Source: SXRF01 sp039808985 (GTDB taxonomy: Bacteria; Pseudomonadota; Alphaproteobacteria; Rickettsiales; SXRF01). Taken from it: 54,619 nucleotides of DNA. The DNA lies in the NCBI GenBank assembly GCA_039808985.1, contig JBDHUC010000010.1:1-54619 (forward strand). The letters are read 5' to 3'. This document shows positions 8,527 through 16,825 of the stretch, one piece after another. The stretch's first letter is position 1. Every line of letters begins with the position of its first letter. Both the position numbers and the translations under genes were made by a program. The notes below the pieces were generated by a model that was not told where the DNA came from, did not search any database, and worked only from the letters and a program-made list of their open reading frames with translations.

Positions 8527-10740
8527 ATGAAAACTGCTGCTGCACAGAAACAAAACCAGAAAATAACCGATGAGATTGTTGCCCAGCATGGCCTGACACC
8601 TGAAGAATATCAGCGTGTGCTTAAGGTCATGGGGCGCGAGCCGAATATGGTGGAACTGGGCATTTTCTCAGTCATGTGGAGCGAGCATTGTTCCTACAAA
8701 ACCACTCGCAAGCATCTGCGCGGGCTTCCAACCGAAGCGCCATGGGTTATCTGCGGTCCCGGCGAGAATGCAGGTGTCATCGACATTGGCGATGGGCAGG
8801 CGGCAATTTTCAAAATGGAATCGCACAACCATCCATCTTATATCGAACCATATCAAGGCGCGGCAACCGGGGTTGGGGGTATACTTCGCGATGTGTTCAC
8901 CATGGGCGCAAGGCCGGTTGCCAATATGAACGCGTTGCGCTTCGGCTCACCCGAACATCCAAAAACCAGGCATCTGGTTTCCGGCGTGGTAGCAGGGATT
9001 GGTGGCTATGGCAATTGCGTAGGCGTTCCCACTGTTGGCGGCGAATGTAATTTCCACCCTTCGTATAACGGGAATATCCTGGTAAACGCAATGACTGTGG
9101 GCATAGCCAATACGGACAAGATTTTTTATTCCGCAGCCGCAGGCGTTGGCAACAGCGTGGTTTATGTCGGCAGCAAAACAGGGCGCGATGGCATCCACGG
9201 CGCGACCATGGCCTCGGCTGAATTTGGTGAAGATTCTGAAGAAAAACGTCCTACCGTGCAGGTTGGCGACCCGTTTACTGAAAAGCTGCTTATCGAGGCC
9301 TGCCTTGAGCTTATGCAGACCGACACCATTCTCGCGATTCAGGATATGGGCGCGGCCGGGCTTACCTCCTCTTCCCTGGAAATGGCGGGAAAAGGCGGAA
9401 CTGGCATTGAAATGTGGCTTGATAAAGTGCCGATGCGCGAAGAAGGCATGACGCCTTATGAAATTATGCTCTCCGAATCGCAGGAGCGTATGCTTATGGT
9501 TATAAAACCAGAAAAAGAGCATATTGCGCGCGCGGTTTTTGAAAAATGGGAGTTGTCTTTCGCCACCATAGGCAAAATTACGGATACCGGGAATATTGTC
9601 CTTAAAATGCATGGCGAAACTGTATGTGACATGCCTATCGCCCCGGTTTCAACCGATGCGCCGGTTTATGACAGGCCATATGAAATAAAGAGGTCAGGAT
9701 TCAGGGATCAGGATTCAGGGATTCCAGATTCTATTCTTCCTGAATCCCGATCCCTGAATCCCGACCACTTGTTAAAGTTACTGTCATGTCATGATCTAGC
9801 CAGCAAACGCTGGATATATGAGCAATATGACAGCATGGTGGGGAATGACACGGTGGCGCGTTCAGGAGGCGATGCTGCGATTGTGCGTGTGCATGGCACA
9901 GGCAAAGCTCTAGCCATTACCACCGACTGCACGCCGCGTTACTGCTACGCTGACCCGGTAGAAGGCGGGAAACAGGCAGTGGCTGAAACCTGGCGCAATA
10001 TCACAGCCGTAGGCGCTACGCCCCTGGCTATTACTAATTGCCTTAATTTTGGCAACCCGCAGAAGCCGGAAATAATGGGACAGATAGTTGGTTGCCTGCA
10101 GGGAATGGGTGAAGCCTGCCGGGCGCTGGATTACCCGATAATTTCCGGCAATGTATCGCTGTATAACGAAACCAACGGCAACGCCATACTCCCCACCCCT
10201 GCCATTGGCGGAGTTGGGATTTTAAAGGATTTGGGCAAACGGGTTGGCAATTCATTCGCTGCCGCCGGGGAAGATATAATTGTTATCGGCGAAACCAAAG
10301 GACATTTAGGCGCATCGCTTTACCTGCGCGAGATTTTAGGCAGGGAAGAAGGCGCTCCCCCCCCTGTTGATTTAAAAGCGGAAAAAGCCAATGGTGATTT
10401 TGTCCGTTCATTGATTCAAAATGGCAAAATATCCGCCTGCCATGATGTTTCTGATGGCGGGTTGCTGGTTGCAATAGCAGAAATGACTTATGGCAATGGG
10501 ATGGGTGCAGATATAACCACTTCTGGTGATATCAGCTTCTGGTTCGGGGAGGACCAGGGCCGTTATGTGATAAGCACAGGAAACGCAGAATATATTAAAG
10601 GGGAGGCTAAAAAGGCAGGCCTCCATGCACAGTCACTTGGAAAGACGCAAGTCAGACAACTGACTATTGATGGCAAATCCATAAATACCAATGAGTTAAA
10701 AGATACCAATGAAAGCTGGCTGCCGCAATATATGGGGTAA
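8527..10740 (+). CDS. purL: phosphoribosylformylglycinamidine synthase subunit II, with in-frame palindrome insert
   Basis: A 737-residue small-type PurL, which works with PurQ and PurS to convert FGAR, glutamine and ATP to FGAM in purine synthesis. H54 lies in SVMWSEHCSY and H100 in ESHNHPS, both conserved family motifs, followed by GGILRDVFTMGARP. Residues 389-413, in the linker before the second half (SKRWIYEQYD), are encoded by a 75-nt palindrome that keeps the frame (see the repeat at 9692-9766). The insert is Ser/Asp/Pro-rich and likely lies in a surface loop. The ATG at 8527 follows AAGAAGAG. Unlike the usual purC-purS-purQ-purL order, purL here is on the opposite strand and convergent with the other three. 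Confidence 0.95.
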   Translation: MKTAAAQKQNQKITDEIVAQHGLTPEEYQRVLKVMGREPNMVELGIFSVMWSEHCSYKTTRKHLRGLPTEAPWVICGPGENAGVIDIGDGQAAIFKMESHNHPSYIEPYQGAATGVGGILRDVFTMGARPVANMNALRFGSPEHPKTRHLVSGVVAGIGGYGNCVGVPTVGGECNFHPSYNGNILVNAMTVGIANTDKIFYSAAAGVGNSVVYVGSKTGRDGIHGATMASAEFGEDSEEKRPTVQVGDPFTEKLLIEACLELMQTDTILAIQDMGAAGLTSSSLEMAGKGGTGIEMWLDKVPMREEGMTPYEIMLSESQERMLMVIKPEKEHIARAVFEKWELSFATIGKITDTGNIVLKMHGETVCDMPIAPVSTDAPVYDRPYEIKRSGFRDQDSGIPDSILPESRSLNPDHLLKLLSCHDLASKRWIYEQYDSMVGNDTVARSGGDAAIVRVHGTGKALAITTDCTPRYCYADPVEGGKQAVAETWRNITAVGATPLAITNCLNFGNPQKPEIMGQIVGCLQGMGEACRALDYPIISGNVSLYNETNGNAILPTPAIGGVGILKDLGKRVGNSFAAAGEDIIVIGETKGHLGASLYLREILGREEGAPPPVDLKAEKANGDFVRSLIQNGKISACHDVSDGGLLVAIAEMTYGNGMGADITTSGDISFWFGEDQGRYVISTGNAEYIKGEAKKAGLHAQSLGKTQVRQLTIDGKSINTNELKDTNESWLPQYMG
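9692..9766. repeat. 75-nt palindromic element inserted in frame in purL
   Basis: A 29-nt left arm (9692-9720) pairs with the right arm (9738-9766) at 26 of 29 positions around a 17-nt loop. The arms are built from GGATTCAGGGATC-type units. The length is a multiple of three and no stop is introduced. The encoded residues look unlike conserved PurL sequence. Confidence 0.88.
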
Positions 10741-10809
10741 TATCCCTGTCATAAATACTTAATAATATATGGTTTGTTATAGTGCGTTATTAGGGATAAA
10801 ATCTGCGTT

Positions 10810-11391
10810 ATGGATAAGCTGGAAACAGAAACCGCCTCAGACGCTGAGAAAAAGAATGTCGCTTCACGCTCATTGGTTGCGACGGCCTTTGGTGTTGCGG
10901 GATTTAAACTTTCAAATATCGGCACTGCGGTTGATGTGAACGAAATGCTTAAAGGCATGACCCCGTGGGAAAAAACAAAAGCCATTTTCAGCAAAGAAAT
11001 ATTTGCAAAGATAGGCCATAAGATCAACTCGATCGCAAAAGAAGAAAATATTAATAAGGCTATGGCTACCGCCAAGGCTGCCCGTTATACATTAATAACC
11101 GGAGCCATAGGCGCGGCTGCCGGAGGCGTTATCGGCTGGGTGCGCGGAGATAAGATCGATAATTGGAAAGACATAATCCATCATCCTATTGATTCCACCA
11201 AAATAGTTTTCGGCTTCAAGGAACCAAAGAAATCTGAGGATGCAGTTTTATATGCTAAATCAGGAAGCGATGTCACCACGGAAATACCCACAGGAACAAA
11301 TGCAACAAAAATTGAATCTGCCAATCCAACAAGCTGGCAGGATTATGCCAAAGAGCGCAAAGAAAACCCGCAAATTATAGCCCGCAGTTAA
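10810..11391 (+). CDS. hypothetical protein with a glycine-rich hydrophobic segment
   Basis: A 193-residue protein I do not recognise. The N-terminal half is mixed charged with two weakly hydrophobic stretches. At about residues 95-112 there is a hydrophobic Ala/Gly-rich segment (GAIGAAAGGVIGW) that could enter a membrane. The C-terminus is polar. It lies 69 nt after purL on the same strand and ends 2 nt before the convergent purQ stop, so it occupies the junction where the purine cluster is rearranged. No strong ribosome site is seen; AGGGATAAAA lies about 8-17 nt upstream. Function unknown. Confidence 0.6.
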   Translation: MDKLETETASDAEKKNVASRSLVATAFGVAGFKLSNIGTAVDVNEMLKGMTPWEKTKAIFSKEIFAKIGHKINSIAKEENINKAMATAKAARYTLITGAIGAAAGGVIGWVRGDKIDNWKDIIHHPIDSTKIVFGFKEPKKSEDAVLYAKSGSDVTTEIPTGTNATKIESANPTSWQDYAKERKENPQIIARS

Positions 11392-11393
11392 GC

Positions 11394-12074
11394 TTAAGCG
11401 GCAAGCAGCGACTCAAACATAGCCTTTCCATCAGCGCCGCCAAGCAACAATTCGCTATAGCGCTCAGGATGCGGCATCATGCCCAGCACATTGCGCTTGT
11501 CATTGCAAATCCCGGCAATATTCAACAGCGAACCATTAGGGTTGCTAGCTGGTGTAACCTCGCCCTCCTCATCGCAGTAGCGGAAAATAATCTGGTCATT
11601 ATCCTGCAAATCCCTAATTGTCCTGTGATCGGCAAAATAGTTGCCGTCATGATGAGCAACCGGTATTTTTATAACCTGTTTTTTTACATATCTTGAAGTA
11701 TAAGCCGTATTCGTGCTTTCCACGCGCAGGTTCACGTCCCTGCAAATGAATTTCAACTTCTGGTTACGAAGCAGGACGCCTGGCAGCAACCCTGCCTCGG
11801 TAAGAACCTGAAAACCATTGCAAACACCAAGCACGAACCTTCCTTTTCCCGCATGGGCTATAACCTCACGCATGATAGGTGATTTTGCAGCCATCGCACC
11901 GCTGCGCAGGTAATCGCCATAGGAAAACCCGCCGGGAAGCATTACCAGGTCAACATCGGGCAGGCTGCTGTCACCATGCCAGACCATTGCTGGGTTAAGC
12001 CCTGTTGCTGCCAGAACTGTTTTGGCGTCACGGTCACAATTGGAACCGGGAAAAACTATAACTGCTGATTTCAT
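11394..12074 (-). CDS. purQ: phosphoribosylformylglycinamidine synthase subunit I (glutaminase)
   Basis: A 226-residue class I glutamine amidotransferase. The nucleophile C85 lies in VLGVCNGFQVL, the oxyanion region is MLPGGFSYGDYLRSG, and the catalytic His/Glu pair lies in MMPHPERY near the C-terminus. It releases ammonia from glutamine for PurL. It is the last gene of purC-purS-purQ on the - strand. Its Shine-Dalgarno (GGAGAAAT before ATG) directly abuts a palindromic repeat that fills the purS-purQ spacer. Confidence 0.96.
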   Translation of the reverse strand: MKSAVIVFPGSNCDRDAKTVLAATGLNPAMVWHGDSSLPDVDLVMLPGGFSYGDYLRSGAMAAKSPIMREVIAHAGKGRFVLGVCNGFQVLTEAGLLPGVLLRNQKLKFICRDVNLRVESTNTAYTSRYVKKQVIKIPVAHHDGNYFADHRTIRDLQDNDQIIFRYCDEEGEVTPASNPNGSLLNIAGICNDKRNVLGMMPHPERYSELLLGGADGKAMFESLLAA

Positions 12075-12082
12075 ATTTCTCC

Positions 12083-12173
12083 GTCATCCTGTGGAAGGCA
12101 AAGCCGTAGCACAGGATCTCGTTATTATTATTCACAGATCCTGCGCTGCCGCTTACGCGTCCCGCAGGATGAC
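12083..12173. repeat. palindromic repeat, family A, in the purS-purQ spacer
   Basis: Two hairpin modules lie back to back: TCCTGTG...CACAGGAT (12083-12119) and ATCCTGCG...CGCAGGAT (12137-12173). Together they fill nearly the whole spacer from just beyond the purS stop to the purQ ribosome site. A near copy lies at 12430-12523 and an inverted copy of the first module at 401-437. Confidence 0.85.
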
Positions 12174-12177
12174 AACA

Positions 12178-12420
12178 TTATTCTACTAATTCATATTTGT
12201 AATTTTCGACCACAGTATTTGCAAGCAGCGATGAGCAGATTTTATCAAGTGTGGTTTTAGCTTTTTCGCTATCTGTAGTTTTCAAATCCACTTCAATATA
12301 TTTGCCCTGGCGCACATCTTCAACTTCGCCATACCCCATATTGTGAAGTGTACCGGCTATGGCCCTGCCCTGCGGATCCAGCACGCCGTTTTTTAAAGTG
12401 ATGTGTATTTTTGCTTTCAT
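12178..12420 (-). CDS. purS: phosphoribosylformylglycinamidine synthase subunit PurS
   Basis: An 80-residue PurS, the small subunit that bridges PurQ and PurL. The sequence from MKAKIHITLKNGVLDPQG onward matches the family, including QGRAIAGTLHNMGY. The frame is open further upstream to 12459, but those 13 codons are read from the palindromic repeat. The ATG at 12420 has GGAGA just upstream and fits the family length, so it is the start. It lies between purC and purQ, each spacer about 100 nt and made of family A repeats. Confidence 0.93.
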   Translation of the reverse strand: MKAKIHITLKNGVLDPQGRAIAGTLHNMGYGEVEDVRQGKYIEVDLKTTDSEKAKTTLDKICSSLLANTVVENYKYELVE

Positions 12421-12429
12421 ATTTTCTCC

Positions 12430-12523
12430 GTCATCCTGTGGAAGGCAAAGCCGTAGCACAGGTTCCCATCATTGTTTAATTATTCAAAAGATCCTGCGCT
12501 GACACTTCACATCCCGCAGGATA
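12430..12523. repeat. palindromic repeat, family A, in the purC-purS spacer
   Basis: This repeats the arrangement at 12083-12173: TCCTGTGGAAGG... and ATCCTGCG...CGCAGGAT modules. The first module is near-identical to the other copy and the second has diverged. It stops at the purS ribosome site. Confidence 0.85.
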
Positions 12524-12527
12524 ATAC

Positions 12528-13370
12528 CTATTTTTTCTTTTTGTTTTTGACTGCTGTTTTTTTGGTTACTGATTTTTTTGGCGCAGACTTACGTTTTTCA
12601 GGGACTTTCGCATTCACCTCGATAACATAGCTGCTCTCATTGCCATCTTGCGGCAATACACCAAGCCTGCGCGCCACCTCGCGGTAGGCATCCTCAATCT
12701 GCCCAAGATCCTGGCGGAAGCGGTCCTTATCAAGTTTCTTGCCCGACTTCAAATCCCAAAGGCGGCAATTATCAGGGCTTATTTCATCGGCAAGGATTAT
12801 CATTTCCCGTTCATTTTCGTAAAGACGGCCAAACTCCAGCTTAAAATCCACAAGACGGATGCCAATGCCAGCAAACAAACCAGAAAGAAAATCATTTATG
12901 CGGAAGGCATACATGCGGATTTCATCCATCTCCTGCGGGGTGCACCAGTTAAAGGCGAATATATGTTCCTCGGTTACGAAAGGGTCGCCAAGCGCATCAT
13001 TCTTATAAGAATATTCAACCAGAGGATGGCCAAGGGCCTTACCTTCAGTCACTCCAAAACGCTTTGAAAAACTACCCGCAGCATAGTTGCGCACAATAAC
13101 TTCCAGCGGCACTATCTGCACAGCTTTTATAAGCTGTTCACGCATGTTGAGGGTGCGGATAAAATGGGTTGGTATACCCATATCATGCAGGCGCAACATA
13201 AGATATTCCGATATACGGTTATTCAAAACTCCCTTACCGCTGATAGTGCCTTTTTTTACATTGTTGAAGGCAGTAGCATCATCTTTGAAATGCTGTATCA
13301 AAGTGCCGGGTTCAGGCCCCTCAAACAACTGCTTTGCTTTACCTTCATAAATCGGTTTGCGCGGGGCCAT
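12528..13370 (-). CDS. purC: phosphoribosylaminoimidazole-succinocarboxamide synthase (SAICAR synthase)
   Basis: A 280-residue PurC, which joins CAIR and aspartate to give SAICAR in purine synthesis. Recognisable motifs are IYEGKAKQLFEGP at the N-terminus, the glycine/lysine nucleotide region, and VDFKLEFG and DEISPDNCRLWD in the second half. The frame is open to 13769, but that extension is antisense to the divergent DUF1476 gene; MAPRKPIYEGKAK at 13370 is the true start. The last 30 or so residues are very rich in Lys and Pro and extend beyond the usual PurC end (about 240-255 residues). It is first in the purC-purS-purQ operon. Confidence 0.94.
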   Translation of the reverse strand: MAPRKPIYEGKAKQLFEGPEPGTLIQHFKDDATAFNNVKKGTISGKGVLNNRISEYLMLRLHDMGIPTHFIRTLNMREQLIKAVQIVPLEVIVRNYAAGSFSKRFGVTEGKALGHPLVEYSYKNDALGDPFVTEEHIFAFNWCTPQEMDEIRMYAFRINDFLSGLFAGIGIRLVDFKLEFGRLYENEREMIILADEISPDNCRLWDLKSGKKLDKDRFRQDLGQIEDAYREVARRLGVLPQDGNESSYVIEVNAKVPEKRKSAPKKSVTKKTAVKNKKKK

Positions 13371-13503
13371 ATTATATATCTTTCGCTGGTTTTGAATCAT
13401 ATTGAGATGTTTTAGATGGTTTTTAACGAAACTGCAATACTTGCAGTGCAAAATAGAATGGTTTATATAGGGATTATTATGAATAGTTACAATAGGAGCA
13501 TAA

Positions 13504-13830
13504 ATGACAAGTTTTGATGAACGCGAGAAGGGTTTTGAACGTAAATACGCACATGATGAGGAATTAGCGTTTAAAGCCAATGCCTTGCGTAACAAGCTTT
13601 TAGGCATGTGGGCGGCAGGAAAATTAGGAAAAACCGGGGAAGATGCCGCACAATATGCCAAAGATGTAGTGCTGGTTGATTTTGAAGGCGAAGGCGATAA
13701 TGACGTTATCGGCAAGCTGCTTAAGGATTTTTTCCATGCCGAGATAAATGTAACCGAGGCCGAAATCAATGCTGAAATGGAGCGCCTTCTGCCAATTGCG
13801 CATAAACAGATAGCAGGAGATAATATATAA
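13504..13830 (+). CDS. DUF1476 protein, ATPase inhibitor zeta subunit
   Basis: A 108-residue all-helical protein beginning MTSFDEREKGFERKYAHDEE, which is characteristic of DUF1476. In Paracoccus this family is the zeta subunit, which binds the F1 part of ATP synthase and blocks ATP hydrolysis through its N-terminus. The family is typical of alphaproteobacteria, and its position divergent from purC is also common there. The 133-nt spacer to purC must carry both promoters. Confidence 0.88.
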   Translation: MTSFDEREKGFERKYAHDEELAFKANALRNKLLGMWAAGKLGKTGEDAAQYAKDVVLVDFEGEGDNDVIGKLLKDFFHAEINVTEAEINAEMERLLPIAHKQIAGDNI

Positions 13831-13864
13831 ATATAGCAGCTAAATAAGTATAGCGGGGCGTAGC

Positions 13865-14638
13865 TTGAAAAGAATGCTTCCCAAAATCAGGAACCTCCCG
13901 AATCTTGGCAATTCAAGATTTGATTGGGTAATGGCCTGCGCGAAACTTCCAAGGCGTGGTGCGACCGCGCTGCGTTATATGCTATCCACTTCTGACGCCA
14001 GCATGGAAAAACAAAGCCAGGGCATAGCCTTATATGCTGCGGAACAGGAAGGCTCGCAAAAACATATTTCCTTTACATTTGCCGCTATTTCGCTTTCAGC
14101 GCTTGTTGCTCGCGCCGATGGAACTGTTACAAAGGAAGAATACCTGGCATTTAGAGATTGTTTTCCGCTAACCGGGGGAATGTGCGGCAAGATCCGCCAG
14201 CTTTTTCTGCTTGCCTGCCAGAGCAAGGAGCCTTTTTCTACTCATGTACAGCAAATAAGGGCTTTATTCCCGCAGCAGATAGAACTGTATATTTCCCTTG
14301 TAGAACGCCTGCTTTGCATAGCAACCGCTGACAAGCCGCTTACCCGCGAAGAAGAAAGGCTTATTGCAAAAATAGCGCGCCTGCTGGGACTTAACGCTTC
14401 GGAATACAGCATGCTCCATGAGCGCTACAGCCAACCTTTACCGCCACATATTGTGCTTGGGGTAAAAAAGCGCAGCCCCCGCGTCATTATAAAAAAACAC
14501 TATCATCTGCTTTTAAACCGCTACCACCCCGACCGTTATGCTTCTGTTCCTGTTTCCCCGGAAGTACAGATGCTGCTTACGTTAAAGACCTCAGAAATTT
14601 CGCAGGCATACCGCGCCCTTACAAAAAAAGCGGCTTAA
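13865..14638 (+). CDS. TerB-like/J-domain protein (DjlA-like)
   Basis: A 257-residue protein. Residues about 70-185 resemble the helical TerB domain (FAAISLSALVARADGTVTKE). The C-terminus is a J-domain with HPD in LLNRYHPDRY, followed by ISQAYRAL. This pairing is that of DjlA-type co-chaperones that stimulate DnaK. The N-terminal membrane anchor of classical DjlA is missing, so it is probably cytoplasmic. The frame starts with TTG at 13865 (GCGGGG lies upstream); ATG at 13874 is an equally possible start. It follows the zeta-subunit gene by 34 nt and may be co-transcribed. Confidence 0.8.
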   Translation: MKRMLPKIRNLPNLGNSRFDWVMACAKLPRRGATALRYMLSTSDASMEKQSQGIALYAAEQEGSQKHISFTFAAISLSALVARADGTVTKEEYLAFRDCFPLTGGMCGKIRQLFLLACQSKEPFSTHVQQIRALFPQQIELYISLVERLLCIATADKPLTREEERLIAKIARLLGLNASEYSMLHERYSQPLPPHIVLGVKKRSPRVIIKKHYHLLLNRYHPDRYASVPVSPEVQMLLTLKTSEISQAYRALTKKAA

Positions 14639-14679
14639 GGCCAATAAGCAGTTGAAAGCATGATTTAAACAGCTAGCAT

Positions 14680-15585
14680 ATGTATAATTCACAAACAAAC
14701 AAAGTTATGCCAGTTTTTCATATATTTTTGGCTATATGCGTCGCTGCAGTGTGGGGCGGTAATTTTGTTGCCGCAAAGTATGGGCTTTCCTATTTTCCGC
14801 CATTTTTCTTAAGCTCGTTGCGCTTTATAATAGTAGCTATAACATTATTTCCATTCCTGACCAAAACAGGCATAGTGCAAATAAAGAGGATTGCTGTGCT
14901 CAGCTTTACGCTTGGCACACTCCATCTTGCCATGCTTTTTTATTCCATGCATCTTGGCCTAAACATAGCCAGCACCGCCATTATCAGCCAGATGGGAGTG
15001 CCATTTGCCTGCATCCTTAGCGCCATTTTCTTAAATGATAAACTTGGAAAATGGAGGACTGGGGGTATGATAGTTGCATTCATAGGCATAGCTATAGTTT
15101 CAGGCTCACCAAACGCCTTCGACCACCCGCTTGGGACAATAATAGCCTTTATAGCAGCCTTTTTCTGGGGGGTTGCCAACCTTCTTATGAAAAATATCGG
15201 CCCGGTAAATATCTTCAGGCTCCTTGCCTGGCTCTCATTATTCACCGCACCACAATTGATGTTTATATCATATCTGTTCGAAAACGGGCAGATGGAGCTT
15301 ATAAGGAATACGCCGCTTAACATAGCCTGGTCGGTTGCATACACAGCTTTTATTTCTACTATAGTTGGATATGGTCTATGGTATTACCTGATGGCGAGAT
15401 ACCAGATGACGCAGGTTGCGCCGTTTTCCCTGCTGGTCCCGGTATTCAGCATAGCATTTGGAAATCTTTTTTTCAGCGAAATGCTGCCGATGCAAACCCT
15501 TTTTGGAGGGGCTATTGCCATTATCGGAGTTGCTGTTATTATCATCCGCCGTCCAAAACTTGCGCTACTTGGTGAAGGGAAATGA
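14680..15585 (+). CDS. EamA/DMT-family transporter
   Basis: A 301-residue membrane protein with about ten hydrophobic helices arranged as two EamA repeats; VWGGNFVAAKYGLSYFPP at the start is typical of the first repeat. Members export metabolites such as amino acids or purine-related compounds; the substrate cannot be told from sequence. A second ATG at 14707 is an alternative start. It ends 12 nt before the amidase gene, so the two are likely co-transcribed. Confidence 0.88.
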   Translation: MYNSQTNKVMPVFHIFLAICVAAVWGGNFVAAKYGLSYFPPFFLSSLRFIIVAITLFPFLTKTGIVQIKRIAVLSFTLGTLHLAMLFYSMHLGLNIASTAIISQMGVPFACILSAIFLNDKLGKWRTGGMIVAFIGIAIVSGSPNAFDHPLGTIIAFIAAFFWGVANLLMKNIGPVNIFRLLAWLSLFTAPQLMFISYLFENGQMELIRNTPLNIAWSVAYTAFISTIVGYGLWYYLMARYQMTQVAPFSLLVPVFSIAFGNLFFSEMLPMQTLFGGAIAIIGVAVIIIRRPKLALLGEGK

Positions 15586-15597
15586 AAGTAAAGTAAA

Positions 15598-16260
15598 ATG
15601 AAAGTAAATTATAAGCATCTTTCGCCTAACTTTGACACCCGTCAAGGCCAAAGAATAGATATACTGGTTTTGCATTACACTGGAATGGAATCCGGTGAAG
15701 CCGCAATTAACAGATTATGCGATGAAACTTCCGAGGTAAGCGCTCATTATGTGGTTGGGCTGGACGGAGCCATATATGGGCTTGTCGATGAATCCATGCG
15801 CGCATGGCATGCGGGGGTTAGCAGTTGGCGCGAAAATACCAATATAAACCAGCGCTCTATCGGCATTGAAATAGTTAACAAAGGCCATGAGCTTGGCTAT
15901 ACAACATTCCCCCAGCCACAAATGGAAGCTGTGATGATATTGTGCGAAAGCGTCCTTAGGCGCCACCGTATCCCTGCGCGAAATGTCGTTGGGCACAGCG
16001 ACATAGCCCCTACCCGCAAGCAGGACCCTGGTGAATTATTCAATTGGGAATTGCTGGCCACCCGCAAAATCGGACTATTCCCAGAACCCAAAAATAATAA
16101 ACGGGTCGATGAAGAAGCCCTGAAAGACTATGGCTACGACATAACAGATATGGAAAAAGCTATTATCGCTTTCCAGCGCCATTTCCGCCCCCATAAACTA
16201 TCTGGAACCTGGGACGATGAATGCGGCAATCTCCTTGCAGCCCTGCTTGCAATGGTATAA
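15598..16260 (+). CDS. N-acetylmuramoyl-L-alanine amidase (amidase_2 family)
   Basis: A 220-residue amidase_2 domain protein. Probable zinc ligands are H26 (LVLHYTGM), H133 (VGHSDIAPTRKQDPG) and D143. Residues 155-218 look like a peptidoglycan-binding helical domain. It cleaves the bond between N-acetylmuramic acid and the stem peptide. There is no signal peptide, so a cytoplasmic AmpD-like role in wall recycling fits better than a secreted AmiD-like one; overall layout with the C-terminal domain resembles AmiD. It lies 12 nt after the EamA gene and just before rnpB. Confidence 0.88.
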   Translation: MKVNYKHLSPNFDTRQGQRIDILVLHYTGMESGEAAINRLCDETSEVSAHYVVGLDGAIYGLVDESMRAWHAGVSSWRENTNINQRSIGIEIVNKGHELGYTTFPQPQMEAVMILCESVLRRHRIPARNVVGHSDIAPTRKQDPGELFNWELLATRKIGLFPEPKNNKRVDEEALKDYGYDITDMEKAIIAFQRHFRPHKLSGTWDDECGNLLAALLAMV

Positions 16261-16270
16261 GCTATAATTC

Positions 16271-16692
16271 TGCCAGATAGCCGGATGACCGTCCGCTTTC
16301 GCACTGCGTGCTTAAAGTGCATAGTGCGAAGGCGGGAGGAAAGTCCGGGCTCCACATAGCGCAGTGCTGGATAACGTCCAGCGAGGGTGACCTTAGGGAA
16401 AGTGCCACAGAAAATATACCGCCGCGCAAGAGCGTAAGCGAAGGCCGGTAAGGGTGAAATGGTGCGGCCAAAGGCGAAAGCCGGAAGCTTAAAGTAAGAG
16501 CGCACCGCGCTGCAGTCAACTGCAGTGGCAGGGCAAACCCCACTGGGAGCAAGACCAAATAGGAGTGGTGCGTTGCTATGCGCTTAACCATTCGGGTAGG
16601 TCGCATGAGGCATTAGGTAACTAATGCCCTAGATGAATGGTCATCACCTTCCGTAAGGAAGGCACAAAACCCGGCTTACAGGCTATCTGGCA
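16271..16692 (+). ncRNA. rnpB: RNase P RNA, bacterial type A
   Basis: The ends pair (GCCAGATAGCC at 16272 with GGCTATCTGGC at 16681). The conserved core is present: GGAGGAAAGTCCGGGCTCC near 16333 and ACAAAACCCGGCTTACAGGC near 16663, with GAAATGGTGCGGC and GCAAACCCCACTGGGAGCAA between. The RNA is the catalytic part of RNase P, which matures tRNA 5' ends. Length about 422 nt. Frames running through it are spurious. Confidence 0.96.
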
Positions 16693-16714
16693 GATAGAAT
16701 AAGGCGTAATTTAT

Positions 16715-16825
16715 AATTGCGCTCAAGCGCCGCGCATGCTGCGCCCGTCAACCGGGCTAGTCACTACGTTCCGGGTAATTGCGCTCAAACACCGCGCATG
16801 CTGCGCCCGTCAACCGGGCTAGTCA
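16715..16825. repeat. tandem pair of a 49-nt unit
   Basis: Units at 16715-16763 and 16777-16825 (period 62 nt) share AATTGCGCTCAA, CCGCGCATGCTGCGCCCGTC and AACCGGGCTAGTCA with few differences. They lie just downstream of rnpB. Confidence 0.85.

Noticed and set aside
13371..13769. Long N-terminal extension of the purC frame
   Set aside because: The extension is antisense to the DUF1476 gene and lacks similarity to PurC; the family start is at 13370.
16262..16606. Protein frames over 16134-16606 on the - strand
   Set aside because: They lie across the RNase P RNA and are not genes.
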